NCBI GenBank assembly: GCA_003219415.1
Contig: QHOS01000026.1
Coordinates: forward strand, 20,371 to 84,370
Direction: 5' to 3'
From: Verrucomicrobiota bacterium
GTDB lineage: Bacteria > Verrucomicrobiota > Verrucomicrobiia > Chthoniobacterales > UBA10450
Length of the DNA stretch: 64,000 bases
Part shown: in pieces, positions 53,734 through 63,410 of the stretch
How the letters are laid out: the number at the start of each line of letters is the position of its first letter
How positions within the stretch are numbered: position 1 is the stretch's first letter
Translations under genes and position numbers: made by a program
The notes under the pieces: generated by a model
Seen by the model: only the letters and a program-made list of their open reading frames with translations
What the model was told of the DNA's origin: nothing
Database searches by the model: none

Positions 53734-54285
53734 TTACTTCGTTCCTTGTGCTGGAGCAAACCAGCGCGCGATTTTAAATTTGCCGCGCATCATCGTGGGA
53801 TCGCTGCCATCAATCGCCAAATTAACATTTTCAACCACAATGAAGGCGTCCGGTCGCTGCACATCATAAAGAAAATGAACCAGCGGCGGCCAGGGACTCT
53901 TTGTTTCGATGGAAGCAAAAACCGTCTGGTGGTATGGCGTTGTTTCCCCGGAACCAATCGCGGGATTCTCAACCAAAATATTATATTTGCCGGCTACTTC
54001 CTTTAACTGATCGAGCAACGCGGAGGCTTCTGCTGGGTCTTTGAGAGTTGGTTGATGTTGGCGGATCCATTCGTCCCGTTTCGTCCAGAGGTCTCGTTCC
54101 TTCACGTAAAGAGTTTGTTCGGCTAACATCGCCCTCCGGGCCGCCATTTGCTTTTGCGCGCTGGCAAGCGCGCCGAAGATCCAGTCCAAGATGAAAAGGT
54201 TGAGTAACACAAATACCGTGCCGGCCGCTACCCACGCGAGCACACGCTCGCGCCGATTCATTCGCTGGTACCATGCCGGTATCAT
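53734..54285 (-). CDS. gspM: GspM-like protein
   Basis: Single TM N-terminus RRERVLAWVAAGTVFVLLNLFILDWIF; position directly after gspL. Confidence 0.65.
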   Translation of the reverse strand: MIPAWYQRMNRRERVLAWVAAGTVFVLLNLFILDWIFGALASAQKQMAARRAMLAEQTLYVKERDLWTKRDEWIRQHQPTLKDPAEASALLDQLKEVAGKYNILVENPAIGSGETTPYHQTVFASIETKSPWPPLVHFLYDVQRPDAFIVVENVNLAIDGSDPTMMRGKFKIARWFAPAQGTK

Positions 54286-55544
54286 CGTGGCTTCCCCTCC
54301 AATCGAAACTGCGCATGGTCGTTTGGCAGGATACGAGGTGACGCCATCTCAAATTGAAAGACTCGCAAATCCGGATTCTTTTTGATCTTTTCGATGAACT
54401 GGTAAGCGAGAGCAGCGGTATTTGCCTCGCCATCCACCGAAACCTGCCGCGCCGACTGGTTGTACGCCGTAATCCGCACCTCGGGCGATGGCAAGCTTTC
54501 GAAAATGTGTAGCAGAATTTCTACCGGGTAATAACGCGCATCGATTGCCGGAGCCAGTGCCTTCCAATTCGCTTCCGTCGCGCGGACGAACTGCGTCCCG
54601 GGAGCATCCTGCGCAATGCGCGCGTCAATCCGTCCGATTTGAAACCGTAACAAACCCAGATAAGCGAACAAAAGAAAGAGAAGCGCAATGTAAGCGCCAC
54701 CTATCCATAAGAGCCGCTTTCGCCATTCTGTCTGCCTGATCAATTGTGAGCGGCGGCGGCGCCAGCTCTCCGGCAGCAGATTCAGTTTAACTGAGGCGGG
54801 TGGCAGTTCGACCCCGACTATCTCAGTAGGGCTGGCCAAGATTCCCTGCACAGTGTCCCGCATCTGGTAGTAGCTTTCATCCAACAAGACATTTGGAGAG
54901 GAAGCATTGATGCCTTGTAGCTCGGCGCTCATTCGCAACTGGGGCAATTCAAGTTGGAGTTGTTCCCCGTTGCCATTTTCGAACACTCGCGCAAGACTCA
55001 ATTTGCCGTTTTCTGTCATGACATAAACCAGCGTCTCGCCTTCAGGATAAATCAGAAGCGCATTTCCCTTGGGTGCATAAGTACTGGCGCGCTGCGCTGC
55101 ATAAACGGTGACCTGCCGCGGGATAAAACCGCGGTCGAGCAGCGGAGCCACAAGCTCGGCAAGCTGTTCATTTCTGATCGCCACGGCGGAGACCACACTT
55201 TCGTTTTCGTCTTGCTCGATCACTTCAAAATCCGTGGTCACGTCTTCGGCCGAGAACGGCAACACCTTCTCGATCTGAATCCGAATCATTTCCGGAAACT
55301 CTGCCGGATCGACACTTGGCAGGCGAAATCGTTGGGCGAGCACGGCAGCGACAGGCAGGCCGAGCACAAAATCGTCGGTCGCTGAAAGCAGCGGCACAGC
55401 TTCCTCCAGGTTCTGCAGCTTACGCACATTCCACGAGCCATTCTGGCTTGCGCTGCCTGCAGCCGCGTTGCGCGGCGATGCGGCAGTGGATGAACGCAGA
55501 AAATTCCATCCGTGCGCGGTGGGAATTATGAAAATGGATGGCAT
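54282..55544 (-). CDS. gspL: GspL/PilM-like type II secretion protein
   Basis: FRLPSVDPAEFPEMIRIQIEKVLPFSAEDVTTDFEVIEQDENESVVSAVAIRNEQLAELVAPLLDRGFIPRQVTVYAAQRAS; TM segment then periplasmic domain. Confidence 0.8.
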   Translation of the reverse strand: MPSIFIIPTAHGWNFLRSSTAASPRNAAAGSASQNGSWNVRKLQNLEEAVPLLSATDDFVLGLPVAAVLAQRFRLPSVDPAEFPEMIRIQIEKVLPFSAEDVTTDFEVIEQDENESVVSAVAIRNEQLAELVAPLLDRGFIPRQVTVYAAQRASTYAPKGNALLIYPEGETLVYVMTENGKLSLARVFENGNGEQLQLELPQLRMSAELQGINASSPNVLLDESYYQMRDTVQGILASPTEIVGVELPPASVKLNLLPESWRRRRSQLIRQTEWRKRLLWIGGAYIALLFLLFAYLGLLRFQIGRIDARIAQDAPGTQFVRATEANWKALAPAIDARYYPVEILLHIFESLPSPEVRITAYNQSARQVSVDGEANTAALAYQFIEKIKKNPDLRVFQFEMASPRILPNDHAQFRLEGKPR

Positions 55545-55557
55545 CCCTGTCTCGATA

Positions 55558-56520
55558 TCAAAGCTCCTTCCAACTTATCACCTGAGGACGGCCGCGCAGG
55601 CCACCACCTCCTGATACTATCATCTGAACAGTGCGCGTAACGTCGCCCGATTTTCCTATGCTTGTGACGCGAAAGACCGTAGTGGTTTTGGGTGGTGAAG
55701 GGGTTAGACCTAGATTCTCTGGAGTTCGCCCTCCTCGGAAGCCAAGTGTAGTAAGGGCCGTTGGAAGATCAAGTTGCGGGTCATCGATTGTTCCATCGAT
55801 TCCGTCTGAGCCACGCCGCAGTTGAAGAAACGCATCGACCCGATCATCTCCCACGCCTCCGAGAGCACCTAACAACGCGCGCAAGACGTCGCGCGAAGCC
55901 CAGCCAATGTCGATTATCGGTCCTCCGCAATTAATAAGGGTGAAGTCTTCATCCCAACCTGGCTTTGCAGTAAATTCAGCCCATCCACAGATTTTCTTTA
56001 GGTCGTCCACAGAAGTTAATGCCGCATGCGCCGGCCGATAATCATCGGTTTCTGGGCAAGCGCTCAGGCGGTGGAGTCCCGGTGGCGACATCCAGTCGAG
56101 CAAAGAATCTACCATTATATCAACGTTATTCGGCTCCACTCCTTTAAGGTTGAGATACTGGCGCACAATTTCCACAAGCGGTCTGTTCTCTACACCACCG
56201 GGCGCGAGCAAGTTCAAATTCAATCGACCACACTCGCCAATCATTTGAACGTCGTAACCTTCCTGATTGCCCAGTTGTCCGTGCAAGTTCGGCGAGTTCG
56301 GCGCGTCCTTTGGGCGCAGCGCAACTTCTGCCAGCGCAACATCACCGCCTGATGACGCCATCGCTTCAGCGTCCAAGACGCGGCCTGCATTGCCTGAAAC
56401 CACAAGGCGCGAATTAATGTCCAACGCCCATGAAATGACCATTGCGCTAAGCAAGAACAGCGCCCAAAGCGCAAGCATTAGTGCCGCGCCACCGCGCGAT
56501 TTTGAATTTAAAGCCTTCAT
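55558..56520 (-). CDS. gspK: Minor pseudopilin GspK
   Basis: SRGGAALMLALWALFLLSAMVISWALDINSR; DIMVDSLLDWMSPPG; start at MKALNSKSR. Confidence 0.85.
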   Translation of the reverse strand: MKALNSKSRGGAALMLALWALFLLSAMVISWALDINSRLVVSGNAGRVLDAEAMASSGGDVALAEVALRPKDAPNSPNLHGQLGNQEGYDVQMIGECGRLNLNLLAPGGVENRPLVEIVRQYLNLKGVEPNNVDIMVDSLLDWMSPPGLHRLSACPETDDYRPAHAALTSVDDLKKICGWAEFTAKPGWDEDFTLINCGGPIIDIGWASRDVLRALLGALGGVGDDRVDAFLQLRRGSDGIDGTIDDPQLDLPTALTTLGFRGGRTPENLGLTPSPPKTTTVFRVTSIGKSGDVTRTVQMIVSGGGGLRGRPQVISWKEL

Positions 56521-56522
56521 TT

Positions 56523-57158
56523 TCAAAACGGCGTCCGTTTCAGCGGAATAATCGCTTCCCATGGCACTGGTGAATCGGCGCGCCCCACGGTCACCTTGAC
56601 GAGCCATGGCAGCTGGGACGCGTTTGGCCATCGATCGATCCAAGTGTTCAAGCTCGGATTGAAGTAACTGATCTGGAGACTGCTCACGTTCTTAACTAAT
56701 GGCACCCACGTCTCGTGTCGTTCCCCGATATCAGAAGCGTCCTTCGGTTTTCGTAACAAGCCGAGGTCGAGCCGGTCACTCTTTTCGTTTTCGGGTTGCA
56801 ACCGCAACGCTACAATAAACTCACCTGGCGCATAGCGAGTAAGGAGCCCAGGCCCGGCGCTGCAAATCCACGTTATCACATCGCGCTCGCGATCGTTTAG
56901 TTTAAACGGTTCCCCTATCATCCTTGCGCGCGTCGGACTCAAGCTTTGCCATTCCGACGTTAGAAGATCGCGCAGCCCGTCGTACTGCGAATCCCTCGCG
57001 GCTGTATCGGATGACAGACGCAGCGCCGTCATATTCGCTTGCACAAAACGAAAAATCGCCAGCGACATCAGCCCGAGGATCCCCACCGCAAGCATGATTT
57101 CGAGCAACGTGAACCCACCAATGCGAAGAGATTCCCTCTTACCCCGGACGGTAAACAT
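56523..57158 (-). CDS. gspJ: Minor pseudopilin GspJ
   Basis: LRIGGFTLLEIMLAVGILGLMSLAIFRFVQ. Confidence 0.85.
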   Translation of the reverse strand: MFTVRGKRESLRIGGFTLLEIMLAVGILGLMSLAIFRFVQANMTALRLSSDTAARDSQYDGLRDLLTSEWQSLSPTRARMIGEPFKLNDRERDVITWICSAGPGLLTRYAPGEFIVALRLQPENEKSDRLDLGLLRKPKDASDIGERHETWVPLVKNVSSLQISYFNPSLNTWIDRWPNASQLPWLVKVTVGRADSPVPWEAIIPLKRTPF

Positions 57159-57555
57159 AAAACCTGACCTGTTTTGACTGAGGCACACCGCCCTGTCGCC
57201 ACTGAGCCGTTAACGTGACGAGGTAGATTCCGCTGAGAAGGGTATTATCGGTTTCCGTCAATTCGGCTGCCGCGGTTTTTTGGACAACTTTTATGCCTCC
57301 GTAATTGCTGTCTACCCTGAATTCCTTGGAATCATCGGGAACCCCTCGCGCAGTCTGAATTTCTGCCATACGATTCGATAAAATCTGCCGCACGACGCCT
57401 TCTTCGGCGTTAATCGTGCTCGCGTTGAGGCAATTCTCGACCGCGCGTCCAAGCGCGATGACGCCGAGCGCGAAAATCGTAATGCCAAGGAGAACCTCGT
57501 AGAGGGCAAAGGCGCGACGAAACTTTTGACCTGCGCTTGCGTTAGCGGACCGCAT
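57139..57555 (-). CDS. gspI: Minor pseudopilin GspI-like
   Basis: RRAFALYEVLLGITIFALGVIALGRAVEN; RQILSNRMAEIQ; position between gspH and gspJ. Confidence 0.8.
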   Translation of the reverse strand: MRSANASAGQKFRRAFALYEVLLGITIFALGVIALGRAVENCLNASTINAEEGVVRQILSNRMAEIQTARGVPDDSKEFRVDSNYGGIKVVQKTAAAELTETDNTLLSGIYLVTLTAQWRQGGVPQSKQVRFYVYRPG

Positions 57556-58015
57556 AACTCGTAATCTCTGGCCGTCCCGTTAGCGGCGAGTAATTCGCCG
57601 TCCATGAACCGGCGGGACCTTGAAAGCGGATGGTTGCCGGTTCGCAAGTCCCCGACGGCCAGAAAATCCATTCAGCCGGATATTTTTCCATCAATGCCAC
57701 CGGCAACGATAGCCTTAGCGTGCTTCCCCTGCTGGGACGAAACTCAGCTTTTGCCTTAGCGTCCTCATCCTCTGCAAAAGCTTCCGGGCGAACTACGACA
57801 TTGTTGTTGCCCCATACAATCAGGTAAGGACGACGCTCGATGACGCTTCGCTCCTGCGCCTGGCGCACAAGATTGTTGAACCCATCCAGCGATTCCTTCA
57901 GCCGCCTGTTGGCGATCACGCCAGTGAAGCTCGGTACAGCCAGCATGAGCAACAGCATCAGTATGAAGATCGAGAGAGCAATCTCGATCAGCGTAAAACC
58001 CCGGGCTCGTTGCAC
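57542..58015 (-). CDS. gspH: Minor pseudopilin GspH-like
   Basis: MQRARGFTLIEIALSIFILMLLLMLAVPSF. Confidence 0.85.
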   Translation of the reverse strand: MQRARGFTLIEIALSIFILMLLLMLAVPSFTGVIANRRLKESLDGFNNLVRQAQERSVIERRPYLIVWGNNNVVVRPEAFAEDEDAKAKAEFRPSRGSTLRLSLPVALMEKYPAEWIFWPSGTCEPATIRFQGPAGSWTANYSPLTGRPEITSYAVR

Positions 58016-58120
58016 CGCGGGAAATTACTCGTTTCACCGCAAATCACAACAGCGCCCGCGGGAGGCATTTTCGGTGTGCCCGACCATATGAGCCAGCCAC
58101 GCGGCAGATGGAGAATCAAC

Positions 58121-58899
58121 TTACTCCCGGCCAGGGGCGTAGCCGTGAACTGCAGTAAAGGCGATCGTTTGCGTCCACCAAGCAGGATCGGCGCAGCAGC
58201 CAAGTAAAGTGTCAATCAGTGCGTTGTTAAGCTTGCCAGAACTCGTCAAATCCTGGCGAAGTTCTTTGACAGTCTGTGTCCAATAATCTGCCCACAAACT
58301 CGTCCCGTTATAGATTGCAGTTTCTGCGGTGCCACCGATTTTCTCGATACCCAGGGCCGCCAATCTCGGTGCCAGAGTACGACCGATGTGATAATCTATT
58401 CCTCGGTCGCGCGACCATGCAAGCCAACCACTCCAGAACGCACGCACTTCCGGCGGCTCGGCGATCGTAACCGGAAGGAAATCCGGTTCAATCAAGAGGA
58501 TGGCGCCTCCAGGCCGCAAGCTTGCAATGAGATTCGCGATTGCCTTGTCAGCGTCGGCCACATGGTGAAGCACCGCACGGGCAGTTACGAGATCGAAGCT
58601 GCCAGGCTCCACCGGCCCGATCACAATATCCTCCTTCCGAAACTCCAGATTAGGCACATGCACCTCGACGAGCGAAAGATCGAGATCACGGCTATGGCTC
58701 GTCCATCCGGAGCGACTTGCCTGGCAAGCCACGCGGAAATTGATCCATTGCCGCAGCCGACCTCCAGTGTTCTTGCTCCTGACTTAATGACATCAAGCGA
58801 CTGAAGATAACGCCGGTGCACGGGATCGAGTAATTCCGACATCAACGCGAGCCGCTTCTCCTCGCCTTTCAAATGGTGGCCCAAAACATATTCCGGCAC
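58121..58899 (-). pseudogene. Class I SAM-dependent methyltransferase, split by a 1-nt frameshift
   Basis: N-terminal ORF ...TLEVGCGNGSISAWLARQVAPDGRAIAV continues in another frame DLDLSLVEVHVPNLEFRKEDIVIGPVEPGSFDLVTARAVLHHVADADKAI. Confidence 0.8.
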
Positions 58900-59034
58900 A
58901 CGGGTTCACCGTAAGTTGCCGGGGTATTAACGGCAAATGATTGGCTCCACCGGATTGCGCGCTGCAATCAGCCGCTAAAAAAAAGCAATCAATCGGCAGC
59001 AGGCGCATTGGTATGTGATAAACTTTGAGGCGAA

Positions 59035-60033
59035 ATGAAGCCTGCTTTGCGCATCGGCATCGTCGTAGCTGCGCTTTGCGTGGTGGCGATGCTTGTGTGG
59101 CAGGGAGTTACGGCACACGGAGCGCCTGATCCAACGCGCCCCGATACCAGCCCGACGGTGGCGTTTCTGGACATTGGCATTCTTGTGTTTCGCGAGGGAT
59201 TGGAATGTATTCTTGTTCTGGCAGCGATTACAGCCAGCATGACAGGTCCCAAACGCGCCCATCGCCGGCCAGTCGCCCTCGGCGCGGCCTTTGCCTTTAT
59301 CGCCACTCTGATCACGTGGTTGATCGCGGTGCGGATCGTCGGTTCGCTCGGCGACAATATGTCGGCACTCGATTTGCAAGCCGCTACCGGCTTGCTGGCA
59401 GTCATCGTGTTACTCGTCATCATGAACTGGTTCTTTCACAAAATTTATTGGGGAGGCTGGATTCGCGCCCACAATCGCCGTCGCAAGGCATTACTCGAGA
59501 ACGCGCGCACTGCCGAAATTTCCCAGGGGCGTCTCTGGTTTGGATTAGTCCTGCTCGGATTCACCTCCCTGTATCGCGAAGGATTTGAAGTCGTGCTTTT
59601 TTTGCAAAGCTATCATCTGCGACTCGGCGGCGCCGTGGTGATGAAAGGCGCACTGTTGGGCATTGTTCTGACGGGGATGGTGGCGGTATTGACCTTCGTT
59701 CTTCAGCAGCGGCTACCTTATCGGAAAATGCTAATCACTACGGGCATTCTCCTCGGAGTGGTCTTGCTTGTAATGGTCGGCGAGCAAACGCAGGAAATGC
59801 AGCTGGCCCATTGGATTTCCACGACTGAAATCACGTCGCTAAAAAACTATATGCCGCCTTGGATGGGACTCTGGTTCGCCGTGTTCCCTACGGTTGAGAC
59901 TCTTGTTGCTCAGTTTATTGCGGCCGTTTTGGTAGTAGGCTCGTATTACGCCGCGCGGCATTTTGGCGGCGGCGAACCGGGTGGAACCGCGTTGGAAACT
60001 CCCGCTCCTAGAATGGCAGCGATCAACGCTTAA
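59035..60033 (+). CDS. FTR1-family iron permease
   Basis: Two REXXE motifs, REGLECILVLAAI and YREGFEVVLFLQ; seven TM-like segments. Confidence 0.92.
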   Translation: MKPALRIGIVVAALCVVAMLVWQGVTAHGAPDPTRPDTSPTVAFLDIGILVFREGLECILVLAAITASMTGPKRAHRRPVALGAAFAFIATLITWLIAVRIVGSLGDNMSALDLQAATGLLAVIVLLVIMNWFFHKIYWGGWIRAHNRRRKALLENARTAEISQGRLWFGLVLLGFTSLYREGFEVVLFLQSYHLRLGGAVVMKGALLGIVLTGMVAVLTFVLQQRLPYRKMLITTGILLGVVLLVMVGEQTQEMQLAHWISTTEITSLKNYMPPWMGLWFAVFPTVETLVAQFIAAVLVVGSYYAARHFGGGEPGGTALETPAPRMAAINA

Positions 60034-60127
60034 CTAAGATTTCGCAGGACGTTGCGAAAAATCAGTGTCGACGCTTCTGGCGTGCAATTCCAGTTGAACG
60101 AAGTCGCAGGCTTTCCACCTTAGGCGG

Positions 60128-63100
60128 ATGATCTCGCCTGGTTGCCGTTTTCTTCGGTTGGTTCAAACCATTTTCGCCACTTCTGTCTTCGCCTTTTCGT
60201 CTTTTGCTCAACCTGCTTCATCTCCTACTCCTGCCGCGCCTGGAAGCATTGATGAAAAATTGTTCAGCGGAATGCAGTGGCGACAGATTGGACCGTTTCG
60301 CGGCGGGCGCGCCTTAACAATCGAAGGTGTGCCGGGCGAGCCGGACACTTATTATTTTGGCGCCGTTGCAGGGGGAGTTTGGAAAACGATTGATGGCGGC
60401 GCGAACTGGACTCCCCTCTTCGATAAGCAACCAATTTCATCGATCGGAGCGATAGCTATTGCGCCGTCAGATCACAACGTGATTTACGCAGGGACGGGCG
60501 AAGCGGCCATACGCGGTAATACCACCTATGGCACGGGAATTTTCAAATCCATTGATGGCGGCAAGACATGGCAGAATGTCGGTTTAAAAGACAGCCGTCA
60601 AATCGGCGCACTAATTGTCGATCCAAGAGATGAGAACGTCGTTCTCGTGGCGGCTCTTGGACACGCGTTTGGTCCAAACGCTGAGCGCGGAATATTCCGC
60701 ACTGCCGACGGCGGGAAAACGTGGACAAAAGTTTTGTCTAAAGATGAAAACACCGGCGGGATCGATGTGGTTTTTGATCCGCACAATCCGAACATTGTTT
60801 TCGCTTCACTGTGGCAGGCTCGGCGGCAGCCCTGGTTTTTTTCCAGCGGCGGTGCAGGAAGTGGCCTCTACCGATCTGAAGATAATGGCGTTACCTGGAA
60901 ACGTCTCGAGGGCAATGGCCTGCCCGAAGGAATCCTCGGTAAGATCGGAATCGCGATTTCCGGTGCCGATTCGAACCGCGTTTATGCGATCATCGAGGCG
61001 AAACAGGGCGGACTTTATCGTTCCGATGACGCCGGACAACATTGGACCCGAATAAATGATGACGGCCGCTTTCGGCAGCGCGCCTGGTATTTCAGCAAAG
61101 TTTATGCTGATCCAAAGTCCGCTGACACAGTTTATCTCTTGAACACCGGGCTGTTTCGTTCGGTTGATGGCGGAAAAACTTTTAATTTGTTGCCAGCGCG
61201 TCACGGCGATCACCACGGACTTTGGATCGATCCGCAAAATCCTAATCGGATCGCGAACGCCAATGACGGTGGCGTGAGTATCTCACTCGACGGCGGAAAA
61301 ACGTGGACGACACAAAACAACCAGCCAACCGCGCAGTTTTACCACGTTTCCGTGGACAACGCTTTCCCGTACCACATTTACGGCGCGCAACAGGACAATT
61401 CGAGTGTTGGTATTGCAAGCCGGACAGATTGGGGTGCAATCGGCGCAGCAGATTGGTTTGTAGTGGGCGGCGGCGAATGCGGCTTCGTTCTGGCCGACCC
61501 GCGCGACTGGCACATCATCTATTCAAACTACGAAAACTCAATCGATCGTTACGACAAGACCAAGGAAGAAATCCAGGACGTTAGCGTCTTGCCTGTTGAT
61601 AATTCCGGTCACGGCGCGGCTGATCTTATTCATCGTTTTCAGTGGGTAACGCCACTGACTCTTTCTCCACATGATCCCGAGGTTTTGTATACGGGAGCGG
61701 AGTGCGTTTTTAAATCGACCGATCACGGACAGAGCTGGACACAGATCAGCGGTGATCTGACGCGCAACGATAAATCGAAACAACAGCCAAGCGGTGGCCC
61801 GCTGACTAATGACATTACTTCGGTTGAATATTACGACACTGTCTTTACCCTCGCTGAGTCGCCGGTGAAAAAAGGAACCCTGTGGGCGGGCACAGATGAT
61901 GGACTTGTTCATGTCACGACGGACGACGGACACCATTGGGCGAATGTCACGCCGAAGATGCCCGAGTGGAGCACTGTCAGCCTCATCGATCCGTCTCCTC
62001 ACGATGCCAACACTGCATATGTTGCTGTGGATCGGCATAAACTCGACGACTTCAAGCCGTACATTTTCAAAACGACCGATCTGGGAAAAAGCTGGAGCTC
62101 AATTGTGTCCGGAATTCCCGACAGCGCGTACGTCCATGCGGTGCGCGAAGATCCTAAAAAACGCGGACTGCTTTACGCGGGGACAGAACTCGGAGTTTTC
62201 GTTTCATTTGATGACGGCGCGCATTGGCAGCCGCTCCAGTTGAACCTGCCCGTGTCACCGATTCACGATCTGGTTGTAAAGGACGACGATCTGGTCGCGG
62301 CGACTCATGGCCGTTCCTTCTGGGTGTTGGACGACACAACGCCGCTGCGCCAGTTGAGCGCGCAATCCACGCAAGGAGATGTGATGCTTTATCAACCGCA
62401 AAACGCGGTGCGTTTGCATTATCCGGAGGAATTCGACAAGCGCCAGCCAGTCGGCGATAACCCGCCCTCGGGCGCAATCATTAATTATTATTTCAAGGCT
62501 GCGCCGAAAGACGAAGTCTCACTGGATATTCTGGATGCTTCAGGCAAAGTCGTCAGGCATCTTTCCAGCAAAGAAAAAAAAGAAGGCGAACAGCCGCCGG
62601 AATGGCCGGACCGCGTCGAGCGACCAAAAACAATTCCCGCAAATCAAGGGATGAACCGCTTCGCATGGGACCTGCGCTATGAAGATCCCATTCAGGTACC
62701 CGGTGCCTTCTACTCCGGCGTCGGACCGAGAGGACCGCTCGCTCCGCCTGCTGATTACCAGGTGAAACTGACTGTTGGTGGAAAGTCGCAGACTGCACCG
62801 TTGCATCTGGCGATTGATCCAAGGACCAAAGGCGCAGAAGGCGCCGTGCAAAAGCAATTTGCCCTGGCGACACAGGTAAATGAGTCCATGTCCCGATTGC
62901 ATCAGGCCGTCAACGAAATCCGAGATCTCAAGTCGCAGATTCAAACCTTGCACAAACGTTTCGGTGACGATCCCAAATTAAAACCAGGACTCGCAGCAGC
63001 AGACGATCTTGATCACAAAATGTCAGAGATCGAACAGAAACTTATTCAAGTGAACATGAAAGGCTCCGAAGGAAACCTCGCCTTCCCAGATATGCTGAAC

Positions 63101-63316
63101 GAACGCTTTGAAACGTTCAGTCACACAATCGAGTCCGGTGACAAAGAGCCGACTCAGGGACAACTGAACGTTTTTCAAATGTTGAGCAATCAATTGGAAG
63201 AGCAGTTAAAGAAATGGGCGGAGCTAAAAGCCGAAGCTGTGCCGAAAGTGAGCGAACTAATCAAGCAAGCTAGCTTGCCCGCGCTGATTATTAGCCCTCC
63301 GAAGAAAACTGAATAA
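60128..63316 (+). CDS. Secreted BNR/sortilin-like (VPS10-type beta-propeller) protein
   Basis: Repeated GGVWKTIDGGANWTPLF / GIFKSIDGGKTWQNVG / GIFRTADGGKTWTKV Asp-box motifs; signal peptide. Confidence 0.92.
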   Translation: MISPGCRFLRLVQTIFATSVFAFSSFAQPASSPTPAAPGSIDEKLFSGMQWRQIGPFRGGRALTIEGVPGEPDTYYFGAVAGGVWKTIDGGANWTPLFDKQPISSIGAIAIAPSDHNVIYAGTGEAAIRGNTTYGTGIFKSIDGGKTWQNVGLKDSRQIGALIVDPRDENVVLVAALGHAFGPNAERGIFRTADGGKTWTKVLSKDENTGGIDVVFDPHNPNIVFASLWQARRQPWFFSSGGAGSGLYRSEDNGVTWKRLEGNGLPEGILGKIGIAISGADSNRVYAIIEAKQGGLYRSDDAGQHWTRINDDGRFRQRAWYFSKVYADPKSADTVYLLNTGLFRSVDGGKTFNLLPARHGDHHGLWIDPQNPNRIANANDGGVSISLDGGKTWTTQNNQPTAQFYHVSVDNAFPYHIYGAQQDNSSVGIASRTDWGAIGAADWFVVGGGECGFVLADPRDWHIIYSNYENSIDRYDKTKEEIQDVSVLPVDNSGHGAADLIHRFQWVTPLTLSPHDPEVLYTGAECVFKSTDHGQSWTQISGDLTRNDKSKQQPSGGPLTNDITSVEYYDTVFTLAESPVKKGTLWAGTDDGLVHVTTDDGHHWANVTPKMPEWSTVSLIDPSPHDANTAYVAVDRHKLDDFKPYIFKTTDLGKSWSSIVSGIPDSAYVHAVREDPKKRGLLYAGTELGVFVSFDDGAHWQPLQLNLPVSPIHDLVVKDDDLVAATHGRSFWVLDDTTPLRQLSAQSTQGDVMLYQPQNAVRLHYPEEFDKRQPVGDNPPSGAIINYYFKAAPKDEVSLDILDASGKVVRHLSSKEKKEGEQPPEWPDRVERPKTIPANQGMNRFAWDLRYEDPIQVPGAFYSGVGPRGPLAPPADYQVKLTVGGKSQTAPLHLAIDPRTKGAEGAVQKQFALATQVNESMSRLHQAVNEIRDLKSQIQTLHKRFGDDPKLKPGLAAADDLDHKMSEIEQKLIQVNMKGSEGNLAFPDMLNERFETFSHTIESGDKEPTQGQLNVFQMLSNQLEEQLKKWAELKAEAVPKVSELIKQASLPALIISPPKKTE

Positions 63317-63410
63317 CTGATTGGAGGGCGGAGTTCCCACGACGCCGGGCTCGCAGAAGCTCGCCCCTCCATCTTGATCGCGGACGAAACGCGCGGGAAG
63401 CATAGACGAA

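Noticed and set aside
59035-60033. FTR1 permease with adjacent methyltransferase as a new iron system
   Set aside because: The genes are divergent, the methyltransferase is frameshifted, and no associated cytochrome or periplasmic iron protein was found nearby.
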